Source of the DNA: Zygnema cylindricum
Lineage: Eukaryota > Streptophyta > Zygnematophyceae > Zygnematales > Zygnemataceae
Length of the DNA stretch: 64,000 nucleotides
Direction of reading: 5' to 3'
Assembly (NCBI GenBank): GCA_037447655.1
Contig: JBBHKE010000822.1
Span: 174,750 to 238,749 of the forward strand
In this document: piece after piece, positions 22,666-34,229 of the stretch
Numbering within the stretch: the stretch's first letter is position 1
Layout of the letters: each line of letters starts with the position of its first letter
Position numbers and translations under genes: made by a program
Notes under the pieces: generated by a model
The model's input: the letters and a program-made list of their open reading frames with translations, nothing else
What the model was told of the DNA's origin: nothing
Databases searched by the model: none

Positions 22666-22794
22666 TTATAATAAAGCTCGTTTCATTTCTATGATGAAGG
22701 CTTCATTAAAACGCTCAACGGTAAATATTGGATGAGATTTGTGAATAAACTGAACATCGGTTCCATTTTTTTGCTTGTCAATAGATACTTGCCC
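22666..22794 (-). CDS. Terminal exon of an unidentified minus-strand gene
   Basis: On the minus strand, TAACAG is followed by 42 open codons and TAA. The text begins GQVSIDKQKNGTDVQFIHKS, continues HPIFTVERFNEAFII and ends EMKRALL. The ordered mixture of charged and hydrophobic residues, free of the A/T bias around it, looks like a real conserved C-terminus. I do not recognise the family. Earlier exons should lie above 22800 but none is convincing. Confidence 0.55.
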   Translation of the reverse strand, partial: GQVSIDKQKNGTDVQFIHKSHPIFTVERFNEAFIIEMKRALL

Positions 22795-22799
22795 CTGTT

Positions 22800-25250
22800 A
22801 CTAAACATAATAAGCATAATTAAACAAACCAAATAATTAAAAAAACAAAATGAGACGGTAAATCACTTGAGTACATGAAAACGAAACATAAAAGGCGAAA
22901 TGAAGGCAAAAATGTCACACTGTGTCAAACAACAAAAAACCAAGAATTTGACGAAAACCAAATGACAAGCAAAAAGGATAGGTGAACGACGCGATAAAAA
23001 CCTTAACAAAGAACAAAAACAAAATATCAAAACCTAAAACAAAATATCAAAACCTGGAACAATATATCTGACCCTAAAACAAAATAATGTACCAACTCAA
23101 CCCAGCCCATTGGATTCGATTATGAATGGTAATCGAATGCATAAGAAAGACAGTTCAAGTTCTGGAAACCCTAAAAAAAAAGGAAGAAACATTGCTTTGG
23201 AGTGAAAAAATGGGCAAAGGCTTCTTATTGTGGTTTATGAACCAAAAAAACCCTAATTGAACAAATAGTAAAAAACTTAATCAAGAAAGCGAGATGGTAA
23301 ACCATTTTGAGTACAAGGGAACAAAAGAAAGGAAGGCGATAAGGCTGTTTTTATTCCACACACAGCCAACACAAAAAAAAAAAGAAAAAAAGCACAAGCA
23401 AAAAAAAAAAAAAAAAAACGAATTTTTTTTTGAAGCTTTTTCAAAAGCTTTTTTCCTTCCTTTTTTTTTACTACAAAAGCTCCACCTGACAGCTGAGAAG
23501 ACCTCCCTCCCCTTTTCCCTCATCCTCTCCCACTCCCTTTCCCCCTCCTCCTCCCCTGTCCCTTTCCCTCTCCCTCTTCCTCTCTGCATACAGAGTCTAA
23601 GAATCGATTTAAATGATGTCAGTTTTGGGTGCAAATAGTCCGTTTTAACTGTGTCAGTATAGCATGCCCTACAGTATTGAAAAATCTCTTCAAATAATAC
23701 CAATTTCACATTATTGGAAAGGTAATGGTAAGGTTTTGTATTAGAGAAATATTTTATGATCAATCCATTACGTAATGATTTAAAAAAGGGGGAATAAAAC
23801 ATAACTTCAGGGTTTTAAAAACGGATTGCATGTAAATAAACATGGAAACAGTAAATAGTTATCGTATTGACTCATCACTTTAATTTGAATAATTGTACCC
23901 CAACAAACAAATATTAACATTTTTTTTATTTTTTAAGCATAGTACATCAGTAATTATTCAAGAGAATCAATTGTGTATTTAATAAATATGTTATAAGAAA
24001 ACATTTAAAAATTAAGAAAGAAATTTCACCAATATTTGAAACATTGGGCAGAAAAAATGTTTTTTTTTTTTTTTTTTTTGGCTTTTCATAAACTCAACAA
24101 CGATTTTTACCAAACAAATCTTCTATCTAGAGTTCCTGTGTAAAATGAAATAACTAATTTAAAAAAAAAAAGTAACTTAAAATGACTTTAAAAGTAACCA
24201 AAAACCTATCGCAATAAATAGATGAACTAAAGTGGAAAAAAAAAAACTACCGCAAAACTCTTTATCACAAAGAGAGAGAGAGAGAAAAAAAAAAGGGCAA
24301 TTGTCGCAAAATCCCCTTTTTTTCTGATTCGATCATTTTTTTTCTGGAATGCTTTTTTTGCAAAATATTTAAAACTCGAGATTTGATGATATTCCAGAAG
24401 AGTCCAAAACTTAAACCTGCAAAAACATCGCAATTAACATCCTCGTTAGTTTCCAGAGTTTTCTTAAGGTTGTTCTCCAGTTTTCCAGGGTAATTTGTAG
24501 GGATTTTAGGGTAATTCTAGGGTTTATAACGGAATTAAGAATCACCACATTAAAAAGTGTTTGACTAAGATGAAACATGTGCTTTTCTACACAACATACA
24601 GAGTAAAGATCAAAACTTTATGTGAAAACAGAGAGGAAAGAGGAAGTAAAAAGGAAAATAACAATAACTAATATCCAGTAAACTTTGAAGTGATGTTAAC
24701 CACATTTTACGTATGTACTTCTAGAAGATTTATGCTTAGCTATTTTACGACGATTACTATATGTGCAAACTACTTTAAAACGATTATTTTATGCAAAACT
24801 ATTCTTCAACGATTATTATTTATGCAAACTATTCTACCACGATAATTATTTATACCAAACTATTCTACAGCGATTGCTATTGATGCTTACTGCATATCAA
24901 AGTCTCAAAAGAGTGATAACAAAAAACCACAAAACAATTCTCCATACAACGTTCCCCCTTATAGCCATTTTTTGCTAAATATGCATACATATATATACAC
25001 ATATTATATAATGTTATCTATGCTTAACACCTATACTTACTACACCTAACAAATTTACAAATTTTAAAACAACATTCAGTAAAGAATGAATATGAATCAT
25101 TTCTCTTTTTACTAAAGTAAATTAATCAACATACACAAGTGATAAGAAAAAAGTCAATCTAACATAATTATTTGAAGAACCTGAGTGCTTCGGACAGTTT
25201 TGTGTCAAAAGTGAGCTAAGAAAAAAGAAAGGGGAGACGAGGAAGGAGAG
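22800..25250. other. Intergenic or intronic AT-rich DNA
   Basis: No convincing exon. Contains a phrase repeated from 22426 (GGTAAACCATTTTGAGTACA, again at 23296), homopolymer A tracts around 23360-23420, and short repeats of GCAAACTATTCTACNACGATTA at 24740-24870. Confidence 0.5.
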
Positions 25251-25256
25251 AGAGGG

Positions 25257-25441
25257 CGAAGAGGGAAGGGAGAGGGAGAGGGAGGGGGGAGGGGGGAGGG
25301 GGAGGGGGAGGGGGAGGGGGAGGGGGAGGGGGAGGGGGAGGGGGAAGGGGAGGGGGAGGGGGAGGGGGAGGGGGGAGGGGGAGGGGGAGGGGGGAGGGGG
25401 AGGGGGAGGGGGGAGGGGGAGGGGGGAGGGGGAGGGGGAGA
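25257..25441 (+). repeat. (GGGGGA)n tract, G-quadruplex-prone
   Basis: Some 30 runs of four to six G separated by single A, giving strong strand asymmetry over about 180 bp. Proline-rich ORFs on the opposite strand are artefacts of this tract. Confidence 0.92.
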
Positions 25442-26028
25442 AACAGAGAGAGGGATGGTTGGACATGATGAAAAAGTGTGAGCCGCACTAAATTTGAATC
25501 CATGGGATTAGGTCGCGTCATTAACAAGTCGATCCCTCGTATATATTATTTTACTGTAAATAGTCTGAATCACACTACTTGTGAACTTCCCACCTTTTAA
25601 AAGTAGACAAGTTCAAAGACACGATGTATGAACGGATTCATATCGTCATTTCATGGAAATGTTATGAAATTTAGTCACGTCATCGAATCTTTTTAACTTG
25701 TTATCATACTAAAGTTGTTGCAGGCCTATAAAAGCAGTAAATAAGGTGACCACTGCGTAGGCTATTTTTATCTGAGAATTCATATTCTGGTATTTGGCTA
25801 AATTGACAAAACATTGTATATTACGCACTTCGTGGAAAACATTAAGCCAGTAGGAATAACGTCACTTGCAGTTTTTGGTTATGTTTAGGTCATCTTTTGG
25901 TCATGTTAAACCAATATTTAATCAAATACAGCATAACTTAATACCAATGCAGAAACCTTAACCTACTTAAAGTCAATGACAAATGATGTTTCCTATACTC
26001 TAAAAACGAAAAGTTACTCTCACCACTA

Positions 26029-26528
26029 CACCGCGAATCGTAATTAGAGTAAATTACTCTAATTCGGTCGCTCAAAATTTTGACTCTATCACATGAAATA
26101 GAGTAAATGACTCTAATTTTTTCATTATTCTATTAAGGATAAAGTTTAATTAGAGTTTTTAATTCTAATATAGGTTCGTTTTAAATAGTGTGGAGCACGG
26201 ACGACCTCCGACCGTGCAAAATTGTACTTTATTAAGTAAAAAAGTACAAATAATGATTTAATACAGGCCGCTATCATGTAACTGCGTTTTAACAAACCGC
26301 GTAGTGCAAACCTCATAGTGACAATAAATTGTATGTTTTGCCAAATTTTGTATGGATACCTTATTTACAGTAGAGGATATTAGCGTGCCAAATTAGAGTC
26401 TTAAATAAATTAGAGTAAACTTCATAGTTGAAACAGCTCTATCACATAAATTAGCGTTAATTACTCTAATTTTTTTTTTTAGTTTTTGTACTCTAATTTT
26501 TTCATTACTCTAATTACGATTCGCGGTG
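26029..26528 (+). mobile_element. TA-flanked MITE, 500 bp
   Basis: Near-perfect inverted termini CACCGCGAATCGTAATTAG, continuing GAGTAA, flanked by TA. Confidence 0.88.
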
Positions 26529-26744
26529 TATCTCATTTCTTACAGGAGTAAAGGTCTCACTTTCACAAAGCTAATGAAAGTTTGGACGAGAATTCAACTC
26601 CCACAGTTATTATAGATGCTCTACCAGCTTCACCTTTACTATCTTTGCAATTGACATATTGCAGCAACCTTAAGCTTTATACCGTTCCATAAACCACATT
26701 TTGATGGTTCTGAATCTCACCTCATTTTAGCATCCACCACTTTT

Positions 26745-28361
26745 TCACAGATTCTCTTTGAAAAATTCCTGTACACTTTTCAACCATTCCTCCTTGTGAG
26801 TGAAATGGAAAGCATGAAGTCCACCCTTGACATTGGCATCATCAAAGACGACCTCCTTTCCTTTCGGCCATAGTTGCAACATTTTTTTGACGATTTCCGG
26901 GGCACAAATAGAATTTTCTTTCGCCGTTTGTAACATTACCGGCATTTTGATTATCCCAGCTTCTTGAGTGATAAGATGCTCGGCTGTCCAATATGTCGGT
27001 TCGATCTCATCGGCATCAAATGCTCGAAGAGCTTGAAGATGAGTCCACGCTAGTGGGTCCATTTTTCCTCCAACTGCATTCAAATCGGCAAAAGCGGAGT
27101 CTGAAAGCTTTTTTAAAGACTGAGACCTCGCAAAAAAAGGAGGAAGAGGTCTATTACTGCCACCCATAGGAACATTCACAGAGTGTGACCAGGGAGGCTC
27201 TTCGAGAACCAGAGCCTTTATATGTGTGGGAAAGTACTGAGCGATACTAGCTGCTGTAGAAGCCCCCATATTATGACCACCGAGAAAGATAGGTTCGTCG
27301 TTATCCTCGTCACGGAACAACTTCACCATTTGTAAGGCATCCGATATGAGCTTCATCATTGTAAAAGACTTAATAGGAATTGGCTGAGACTCGCCATGTC
27401 CACGAGCATCCGGTAATAAAATGTGAAAATCCTTTGCGAGGTGTTTGAAAACAGGGATGAGTACGGCCGCCGAAGTAACAATGCCGTGGAGAAACACTAA
27501 TTTTGGTTTTTTCCCATCTGGTGCTTCCACAGTTTCATAATAACTGATATTGACACCATTTAACTCCATGAAGGCGTGCTTCCACGCTACTTCTCCCTTT
27601 TGTGGAGAATCTCCTGTCGTGTCTTCTCCTTCTGACTCAGAGTCCGAGTCACTGTTCGAATCATTTTCCGAATTGTCTTCTGAATCGGATTCCGAATCAT
27701 TTTCCGTATCATTTTCCGAATCATTTTCCGAATCGTTTTTCGAATCGTTTTCTGAATCATCACCCGGGTTATCATCTGAACCAGTTCCCGGCTCACTTGA
27801 ATCACTACTTGAACCAGAATATGTATCCTCATCTTGCGACTTGCCTGGCTCCTCCCCCGAACTATCATCTGAACTTTCCGAGTCCTCTGGATTCCCTGAA
27901 CTGTCCGGTGGATTATAATCTTCATCGGAATTATTCTCCGTATCTTTACCCTTAGACTGTCCGTCTTCATCAGGTTCTGAATAATTGTCAGCATCCGGAG
28001 GCGAATCATTTTCAGATTCGGTTTCTGATTCAGTAGTTTCCGCCGTTGTTGCTGGTTTTGAAGGTGGTTCAGGATTATGTTTTTGGGGAGGGGTGAATAC
28101 TGGTGCATTAACTGAAGAATTAGGGTTTTTTTGAGAATGCAGTTGGTTTTGTTGACTTGATGAATAATTGTCCGTACCGTTAAACCGCTCCATTGGAATA
28201 AGTAGAATGACCATAGAAAGAGTTAGGAGGAGAGGGAGAGAAAGCCATCTGAGAGCTTCAAGACAACGAGGTTGCTTCTGTTTCTGCGAGGAAGCTTCCA
28301 GGAAGGTGTGGCCCGATTCTTCGTCACTTCGAAGAGGTTGCTCTTCTGAAGAGTTCGCCAT
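26745..28361 (-). CDS. Membrane-anchored alpha/beta-hydrolase-fold protein with acidic linker and Asn at the nucleophile position
   Basis: Single open frame of 538 residues; the start ATG is followed by ANSSEEQPLRS. Residues 38-58 (LSLPLLLTLSMVILLIP) form one membrane anchor after a Lys/Arg-containing head, so a type II topology is likely. Residues about 110-255 are an Asp/Glu/Ser/Asn linker with NDSE repeats. The hydrolase fold occupies about 260-538: LVFLHG (oxyanion strand), LLPDARGHGES, then the nucleophile elbow GGHNMGAS, which carries Asn364 (AAT) where Ser is expected. The presumed catalytic His lies in GGLHAFHF (His516). Active relatives hydrolyse esters, epoxides or similar small substrates. 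The Asn suggests an inactive or altered enzyme unless the base is an assembly error. Confidence 0.85.
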   Translation of the reverse strand: MANSSEEQPLRSDEESGHTFLEASSQKQKQPRCLEALRWLSLPLLLTLSMVILLIPMERFNGTDNYSSSQQNQLHSQKNPNSSVNAPVFTPPQKHNPEPPSKPATTAETTESETESENDSPPDADNYSEPDEDGQSKGKDTENNSDEDYNPPDSSGNPEDSESSDDSSGEEPGKSQDEDTYSGSSSDSSEPGTGSDDNPGDDSENDSKNDSENDSENDTENDSESDSEDNSENDSNSDSDSESEGEDTTGDSPQKGEVAWKHAFMELNGVNISYYETVEAPDGKKPKLVFLHGIVTSAAVLIPVFKHLAKDFHILLPDARGHGESQPIPIKSFTMMKLISDALQMVKLFRDEDNDEPIFLGGHNMGASTAASIAQYFPTHIKALVLEEPPWSHSVNVPMGGSNRPLPPFFARSQSLKKLSDSAFADLNAVGGKMDPLAWTHLQALRAFDADEIEPTYWTAEHLITQEAGIIKMPVMLQTAKENSICAPEIVKKMLQLWPKGKEVVFDDANVKGGLHAFHFTHKEEWLKSVQEFFKENL

Positions 28362-28886
28362 TTATGACAGCTGTCTAGAGATGAAAAAGAGAGAGGAAGG
28401 GAGAGAAGACGAGGAATGGCAATAAGAAGAAAAAATGGAAAAGAGAAGGAGAAAAGAGACAAGGGAAAGGGAACGACAGACTTAAGGGCAAAGAAGAAGA
28501 TTGAAGAAACAAGGTTTTAATGTTAAGGTTGAAAAAATAGCGGAAGTTTTTTGCAAAATTTTGTGTGAGACGAAAACGAAGGACAACATCAACAAATGAT
28601 AAACATTCCAAGTGAAAAGCTGCTGATCTGAAACGAATTTAGTGAGAAAAAACATTGTTATCGACACATTTCTATATTAAGGAAAACAGTGATTCGCATA
28701 ATCTTTCTTTTATAGTCTTGATTTTGGATACTGTAGCCTTCCAAACATGTGTTACAGTAAACAAATAACAAGGCAAATAATGACCTAAAAAAAAACTATC
28801 TTGGAGATTTACGGCTGGTATTCACTGGATTTTTTAACTTCTTTACAAAGTTGCTAAAATGTTGCTTTGAAATTGAAGGATCACAC

Positions 28887-28895
28887 AGAGAGAGA

Positions 28896-28951
<56 letters not shown>
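28887..28951 (+). repeat. (GA)n microsatellite
   Basis: Perfect GA dinucleotide run upstream of the hydrolase gene. Confidence 0.9.
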
Positions 28952-28952
<1 letters not shown>

Positions 28953-29564
28953 GTCACAAGTAGGAAGGAGAAAGGACAGTACTGTGACACTCTGTCATGT
29001 TTTGGTACGGTAGGAATGAGAATTCAAATAATCTCAATTCACGAATATGACAGAAAATGTCGTACAGTCATAAAGTGGAGGGGGAGTACCGCAAGGTACA
29101 ACAGTACTTCATTGTACGGCTGTAAAAAAAAATGGAAGCAATCCAGCAAATGAGAATTGCGATGTCTACCCCTTAATCTGTACGGTGAAGGACAGTTTTC
29201 GTGACCTGAAGGGTGTGCACCTTGTTGCCATCGAAAAATCTGCTTTTTCACGGGAGACTCGTAACAATTTAGTGATTTACACCCACGGAAATGTACAATC
29301 CCATAAAAAATCCTGTGGAAAACTTTAAAAGTGCTTTGAAATTAAATAATTTCTAAAGAATTTGTTGACAATATTAAATATTTACATATTTAAGTGGTTG
29401 TAATCTGCTGTTGTTCAAAAAACGATATTTCTTTCTACATTATTTTCGACATTATTATACATTTCTTGTGTGTTGTCGGCCGTCCGTAAATAATTGAGAT
29501 TTTTGACGTCAACAATGTAGACACCCTCGCGAAAACTGTCCTCTCACAACATATGTACTTCAAA

Positions 29565-29959
29565 TAGTGTTGGGTATCGAGGACCTTTTGCCGATATTCG
29601 ATATCTGTCGAATTTCAGGTACCCGATAATCAATATATCGCTTCGATATATCGAAAACCAAATCATTGCGATATATCGGAAATATATCGCCAATATATCG
29701 TATCGCCAATATATCGAACCATAAAAAAATGAAAATTTTCATTTTTTTTTTCAAAACCCCCCGCGCGCGCTCAGTGGGGGGGGGGGGGATCCGTACGATT
29801 TTCCTTACAATGAATGTACGGACACCCATTTTTTGCGATATATATCGCGATAATTTATGTTGGTCCCGGTACGATATATCGAGGAATCTGCTCGATCGAT
29901 ATTCGATATATCGAATATCGAAATTATCGCGATATGAATTAACCCGATACCCAACACTA
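29565..29959 (+). mobile_element. ATATCG-rich hAT-like element
   Basis: Inverted termini TAGTGTTGGGTATCG. Flanks ACTTCAAA and ACTTCAAT match at 7 of 8 bases, the length of a hAT target duplication. The interior is full of the self-complementary words CGATATATCG and TATCGCGATA. Confidence 0.75.
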
Positions 29960-30692
29960 ACTTCAATAGATGCCACGTGTGCATCCAGGAATTTACGGTG
30001 TAGACATAGCAAGTTTCTACAACTGAAATACATAAAGGTTTGAGCTATTTTCGCCTTAATTGTTTTTCTATTTACACCTCATGTACCTTCTATACGCAAT
30101 TTCTTGAGCCACCGAACGCCCAATGTACAAGTGTTGCCAACGTCAACACTGAAAATTGTCGGTGTTCGTACGTGATTTACTTTATTTCGTACTTCGTACG
30201 TTTTACTCGGCGATTGTGTGTCATCCACATCTAACGGCTCTGGTTTCCTTCACGTGTTCAAAAATCCAAAATGCTGTAACAGTTAGATTCCTACCTCCAC
30301 ACCACAAATAGTTCAAAGAATTTTTAAGTTTTGTCATTTTGTTCTCCATGCCGCAAAACTCTGCGTACGACCACCAACAATTTTCAATGTTCGGTTTTGG
30401 AGTTTTACAGCTCTTGTACTTTCATATACGTCCGCACGTGAAATTAAGTATATAAGGAGAAAACTTTGGTGTCTTCACATGTTTTGTTTACCTTCTTTTC
30501 CTTTGGCTATTCTTTAGCAACAAGCGTCTATTTCTTCTTTTTGAGCCCCTTTGTACCTTGATGGATTTTTCCATCGCACTTTTTGAAATAAAGTTTGAAT
30601 TTTTATGTATAAAACTATAAATATTAAATACCACCATTACCACTCCACAGCGCTGTACCGGACCTCGTTCCGCTATTACCCCATCAACTCTA

Positions 30693-30884
30693 CACCGCGA
30701 ATCGTTATTAGGGTATAAAAATTATTAGTGTAAAGAAAAAATTAGCGTCATTCATTCTATTTTAGTGCCAGGAGACGTGGCAGATTATGGTCCACGTCCT
30801 TAAATAGTGTAATTTATTATATTTAAGGTATTAAATTTTGGGGTGCCGATATAGAGTTCATAACGCTAATAACGATTCGCGGTG
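30693..30884 (+). mobile_element. TA-flanked MITE, 192 bp
   Basis: Termini CACCGCGAATCGTTATTAG and inverse, flanked by TA. Confidence 0.85.
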
Positions 30885-30955
30885 TACCTCCGATCTTTAC
30901 CTCCGTACGAAGCCTTCTGTACTATACAGTACCAAACCACAACGACATTACAGTA

Positions 30956-31570
30956 CACCGCGAATCGTAATTAGAGTAAAGAAAAAATTAGAGTAAAGTA
31001 ACAAGAAAAACAATTAGAGTTATTAACGCTAATTTGTGTGATATAACTTTTTCACAGAGGAAGTTTCCTCTAATTTATTTAAGTACTCTATATTGGGTTA
31101 TGTCGGCAATAATTATCCGCGCTGAAATTACGAACACTAAATTACGTAGAAGTACAGAATCTGGTAGTCCGTATAGTTTTGACGTCATTATGACGCTAGT
31201 ACTATTTGTCGCGCTGAATGTCAGTTAATGTTCACACTGACGACGATGCTGTCGACGGACGAGCGTTATGCGAACGGCTTTTTGTCGATGTGATTGATTA
31301 TCTGTTTAGTGCGATTTCACGTGCGAGCGTGATTCTATTAAATCCTTATTTGTACCTTTTTTCTTATAAAAGTACAATTCTGCACGGTCGGACGTCGTCT
31401 GTACTCCACACTATTAAAAATGATCCTATATTAGATTATTTCAAGCTAATTAAACCTTACCTTAAATAGCATAATGAAAAATTTAGAATCATTTACTCTA
31501 TTTAAGGTGATAGAGTCAAAATTTAGGGCGACCGAATTAGCGTAATTTAATCTAATTACGATTCGCGGTG
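30956..31570 (+). mobile_element. TA-flanked MITE, 615 bp
   Basis: Termini CACCGCGAATCGTAATTAG and inverse, flanked by TA. The interior is closely related to 57237-57854. Confidence 0.88.
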
Positions 31571-31684
31571 TAGTGCACAACTGTTGGCCCACAATGACGT
31601 AGCAGGACCATGTCGGATATCGAACAAAATGTCGGTGACACGTAGTTAGATTGTCTTTTGCGCTCCGGATTTTGTAGTGTGGAC

Positions 31685-32135
31685 CATAGTTCAAAAGTAG
31701 GCATTTCTATTTTAGGCCTTTTGTCGGCGCCTTTATCGTAAGTTGTGTTATGGGCTTTTTATGTGATCTTCTTATCAGCGACCGTCCGATCTTCCAAATC
31801 TGATGATAATCCTGTCGTAAGTTGTGTTATGGGATTTTCGTGTGATCTTCTTAGATCGCTACTTTGATCAACGACCGCCAGATCGTCCAAATTTGACGGT
31901 TTAAATAAAAAGTCGCTCAAAACTCACAGATAAAGTTTTTTTTGTCCGATTTTTTTTTCAAATTTAGACATGACGTTTAATTCTCTATCGATCCATGTGC
32001 AACTCAACCCTGTTAGTATTTTATTTCATTTTGCTGCCAATACAATATGGGTCTTAAGGGTATATTACTATATTGTATTTTTTGCGTACAATATGCATGT
32101 TGTATGGGTGTACTTTCACTTACTTTTGAACTATG
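31685..32135 (+). mobile_element. hAT-like MITE, second copy
   Basis: Same termini and tandem interior as 17627-18074. Flanked by GTGTGGAC on both sides (31677-31684 and 32136-32143), a perfect 8-bp duplication. Confidence 0.88.
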
Positions 32136-32415
32136 GTGTGGACCCTTTTAAATTTTGTAATGTGGACCCGGCGCATATAGACGATATCTATAGTTTTGAT
32201 CTTTAGTTGGGCATAGTTTGACGCTTTAACGTCTAGGTTTGTAGTGTTTCAATAGTTTAGTTTTGTTGTACTTGCTTTGTTAGTTTATTTCTTTTCTTTT
32301 AGGCTTTTAACGCATTTTTGTTGTGTTTTTATTACTTCAGGATTTTGGTCTTTAATCTTTGTTGGTCATCAATATTTTTTAGTGACAATCATGTTTTGTA
32401 CATTGATGGTATTAC

Positions 32416-32776
32416 TAGTGTTGGGTATCGAGGACCCTTTGCCAATATTCGATATATATCGAATTTCAGGTACCCGATAATCGATATATCGCATCGATAT
32501 ATCAAAAACCAAATCATCGCGATATATTGGCGATATATCGCCGATATACGTATCTGCAATATATCGAGCCATAAAAGAAATATCGGGGGTAAATACCCTT
32601 ACGATTTTCCGTACGATTTTCCGTACTATGACTGTACGGACACCCATTTTTTTGCGATATATATCGCGATGATTTATGTTGGTCCCGGTACGATATATCG
32701 AGGAATCTGCTCGATCGATATTCGATATATCGAATATCGCAATTATCGCGATATGAATTTACCCGATACCCAACAC
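32416..32776 (+). mobile_element. ATATCG-rich hAT-like element, second copy
   Basis: Same left end and interior as 29565-29959. The right end stops at CCCAACAC, two bases short, and no clear target duplication is seen. Confidence 0.7.
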
Positions 32777-32977
32777 GGGTCGTAACTCACTGTGTCGTGT
32801 ACGGTTATTTCCGTCATCTAGCGGGTTCCGGCAGTCTGGTGGATTTACCTCTGTTCATTCAAAATCGTACGGTGGAAGTTGATCAGCAGCTTTCCAAATA
32901 CGGTCTCCCCAGTTCACGGAAGCGTCGGGTTAACCAAGCGCCGGTCGCTCCACGGATGTGTGATAGTGACACTTCAG
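32777..32977 (+). other. Island of protein-like sequence between two transposons
   Basis: A GC-richer, stop-free stretch reading GYFRHLAGSGSLVDLPLFIQ and then KYGLPSSRKRRVNQAPVAP. It has no start or partner exon. It may be a relic of a transposase or host exon. Confidence 0.25.
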
Positions 32978-32979
32978 TA

Positions 32980-33178
32980 CACCGCCCATCGTTATTAGTG
33001 TTAATAACACTAATTCTGTCGCGACTTTTTTTGGCTAAAAATCACAAAATAGAATTAACAACATTATTTAAGGAAGTGGACCAGAATCCGCCACGTCACC
33101 TTTCACTAAATTAGTATCGTTAATTATAATTTCGCATTTACACTAATTTTTCTTTAACACTAATAACGATGGGCGGTG
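32980..33178 (+). mobile_element. TA-flanked MITE, 199 bp
   Basis: Termini CACCGCCCATCGTTATTAGTG and inverse, flanked by TA. Confidence 0.87.
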
Positions 33179-33451
33179 TAATGTTGACACAATGTACGCT
33201 GCATAGAGTGGACAAAATGCCCGTACACGTCCTTGCAAACGTATTTAACCTTTAATGTGTACGTATTTAATGTTTAAGGTTTAAAAAAAATATATGGCCG
33301 TTAATGCTTTTTTGATGTTACAAGTGACGCGTCCTCCCTCTAGAGATTTATCCCTGTCTCTTCTGTCAAAGGTCTTGAAACCAACAATCTTTATGTTCTT
33401 GTTAATTCTCCCTTACTTTGGTGTACCCTTCGTATTTATTGAAAGTAATTA

Positions 33452-33667
33452 CACCTTTGTATTGCTTTTAGTGTTTGCATTTTTCCGCCACTTAAAACAT
33501 CTTTTCTCCATACACACATGTCCGGTTTCCGATTGGAGACCATCAATCGGAAGGTGAGAACCTTGCCTTTCGATCGGAACCATTGGATTTTCAATCCGAC
33601 AAGTGTCCACAGAAAAAAGACGTTTTAAGTGGATAAAAAAACATTAACACTATAAGCATTCACGGTG
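33452..33667 (+). mobile_element. TA-flanked MITE, diverged, 216 bp
   Basis: Left end CACCTTTGTATTGC, right end GCATTCACGGTG. The interior (AAACATCTTTTCTCC and its inverse) matches 34012-34228 and 17298-17513. Confidence 0.7.
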
Positions 33668-34011
33668 TACCGATCTACTTGAGGTCAAGGTTGCACAAAC
33701 CCATTAGTTCTAGTCCGCTTAACCCTGCCCTAGTTATAGAGGTATTCCCGTATGGCTGTGTATTCATCCGTTTTGATTCCAATAAGCTGCAGTTGAACAC
33801 TGACTCCAAAAACGACTGCTTCCTGCTTAAAATGTCAAGTGCGAGTCCTCAAATCTACTGCCAATTGATGGCCTATTCTCATCCTCATTAGTTTTTTTAG
33901 GTGCACCCTAGGTCCTTTCAATGGAAAAACAAGGAACTCTCCACTTGTCATTTCCACTTGTCCTATAAAAGGCGCTCATCCAAAGCCTGAGGCAAACTTT
34001 CACGACAACTA

Positions 34012-34228
34012 CACCGTGCATCTCTATTAGTGTTAATAATATTTTCGCCACTGGAAACATCTTTTCTCCGTACACATTTGTCCAATTTTCAATTTAAGAC
34101 CGCCAGTCGGAGGCTGAGAATCTTAACTTTCAATGGCAACCGTCAGATCCACAATCCGACATGTATGTGCGGAGAAAAGATGTTTTAAGAGACAAAAGAA
34201 ACATTAACACTAATAGCAATTCACAGTG
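34012..34228 (+). mobile_element. TA-flanked MITE, 217 bp
   Basis: Termini CACCGTGCATCTCTATTAGTG and inverse, flanked by TA. A TATA-like CCTATAAAAGGCG lies 50 bp before it, with no gene after. Confidence 0.8.
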
Positions 34229-34229
34229 T

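Noticed and set aside
23281-23802. Minus-strand ORF of 173 residues (LVLFEEIFQYCRACYTDTVK)
   Set aside because: It crosses A, T and CTC simple repeats and lacks clear splice sites; not supported as an exon, though the middle could be re-examined.
25122-25527. Proline/Leu-rich minus ORFs
   Set aside because: Translation of the GGGGGA tract.
27550-27955. Antisense ORFs over the hydrolase gene
   Set aside because: Shadows of the Asp/Ser/Glu linker repeats.
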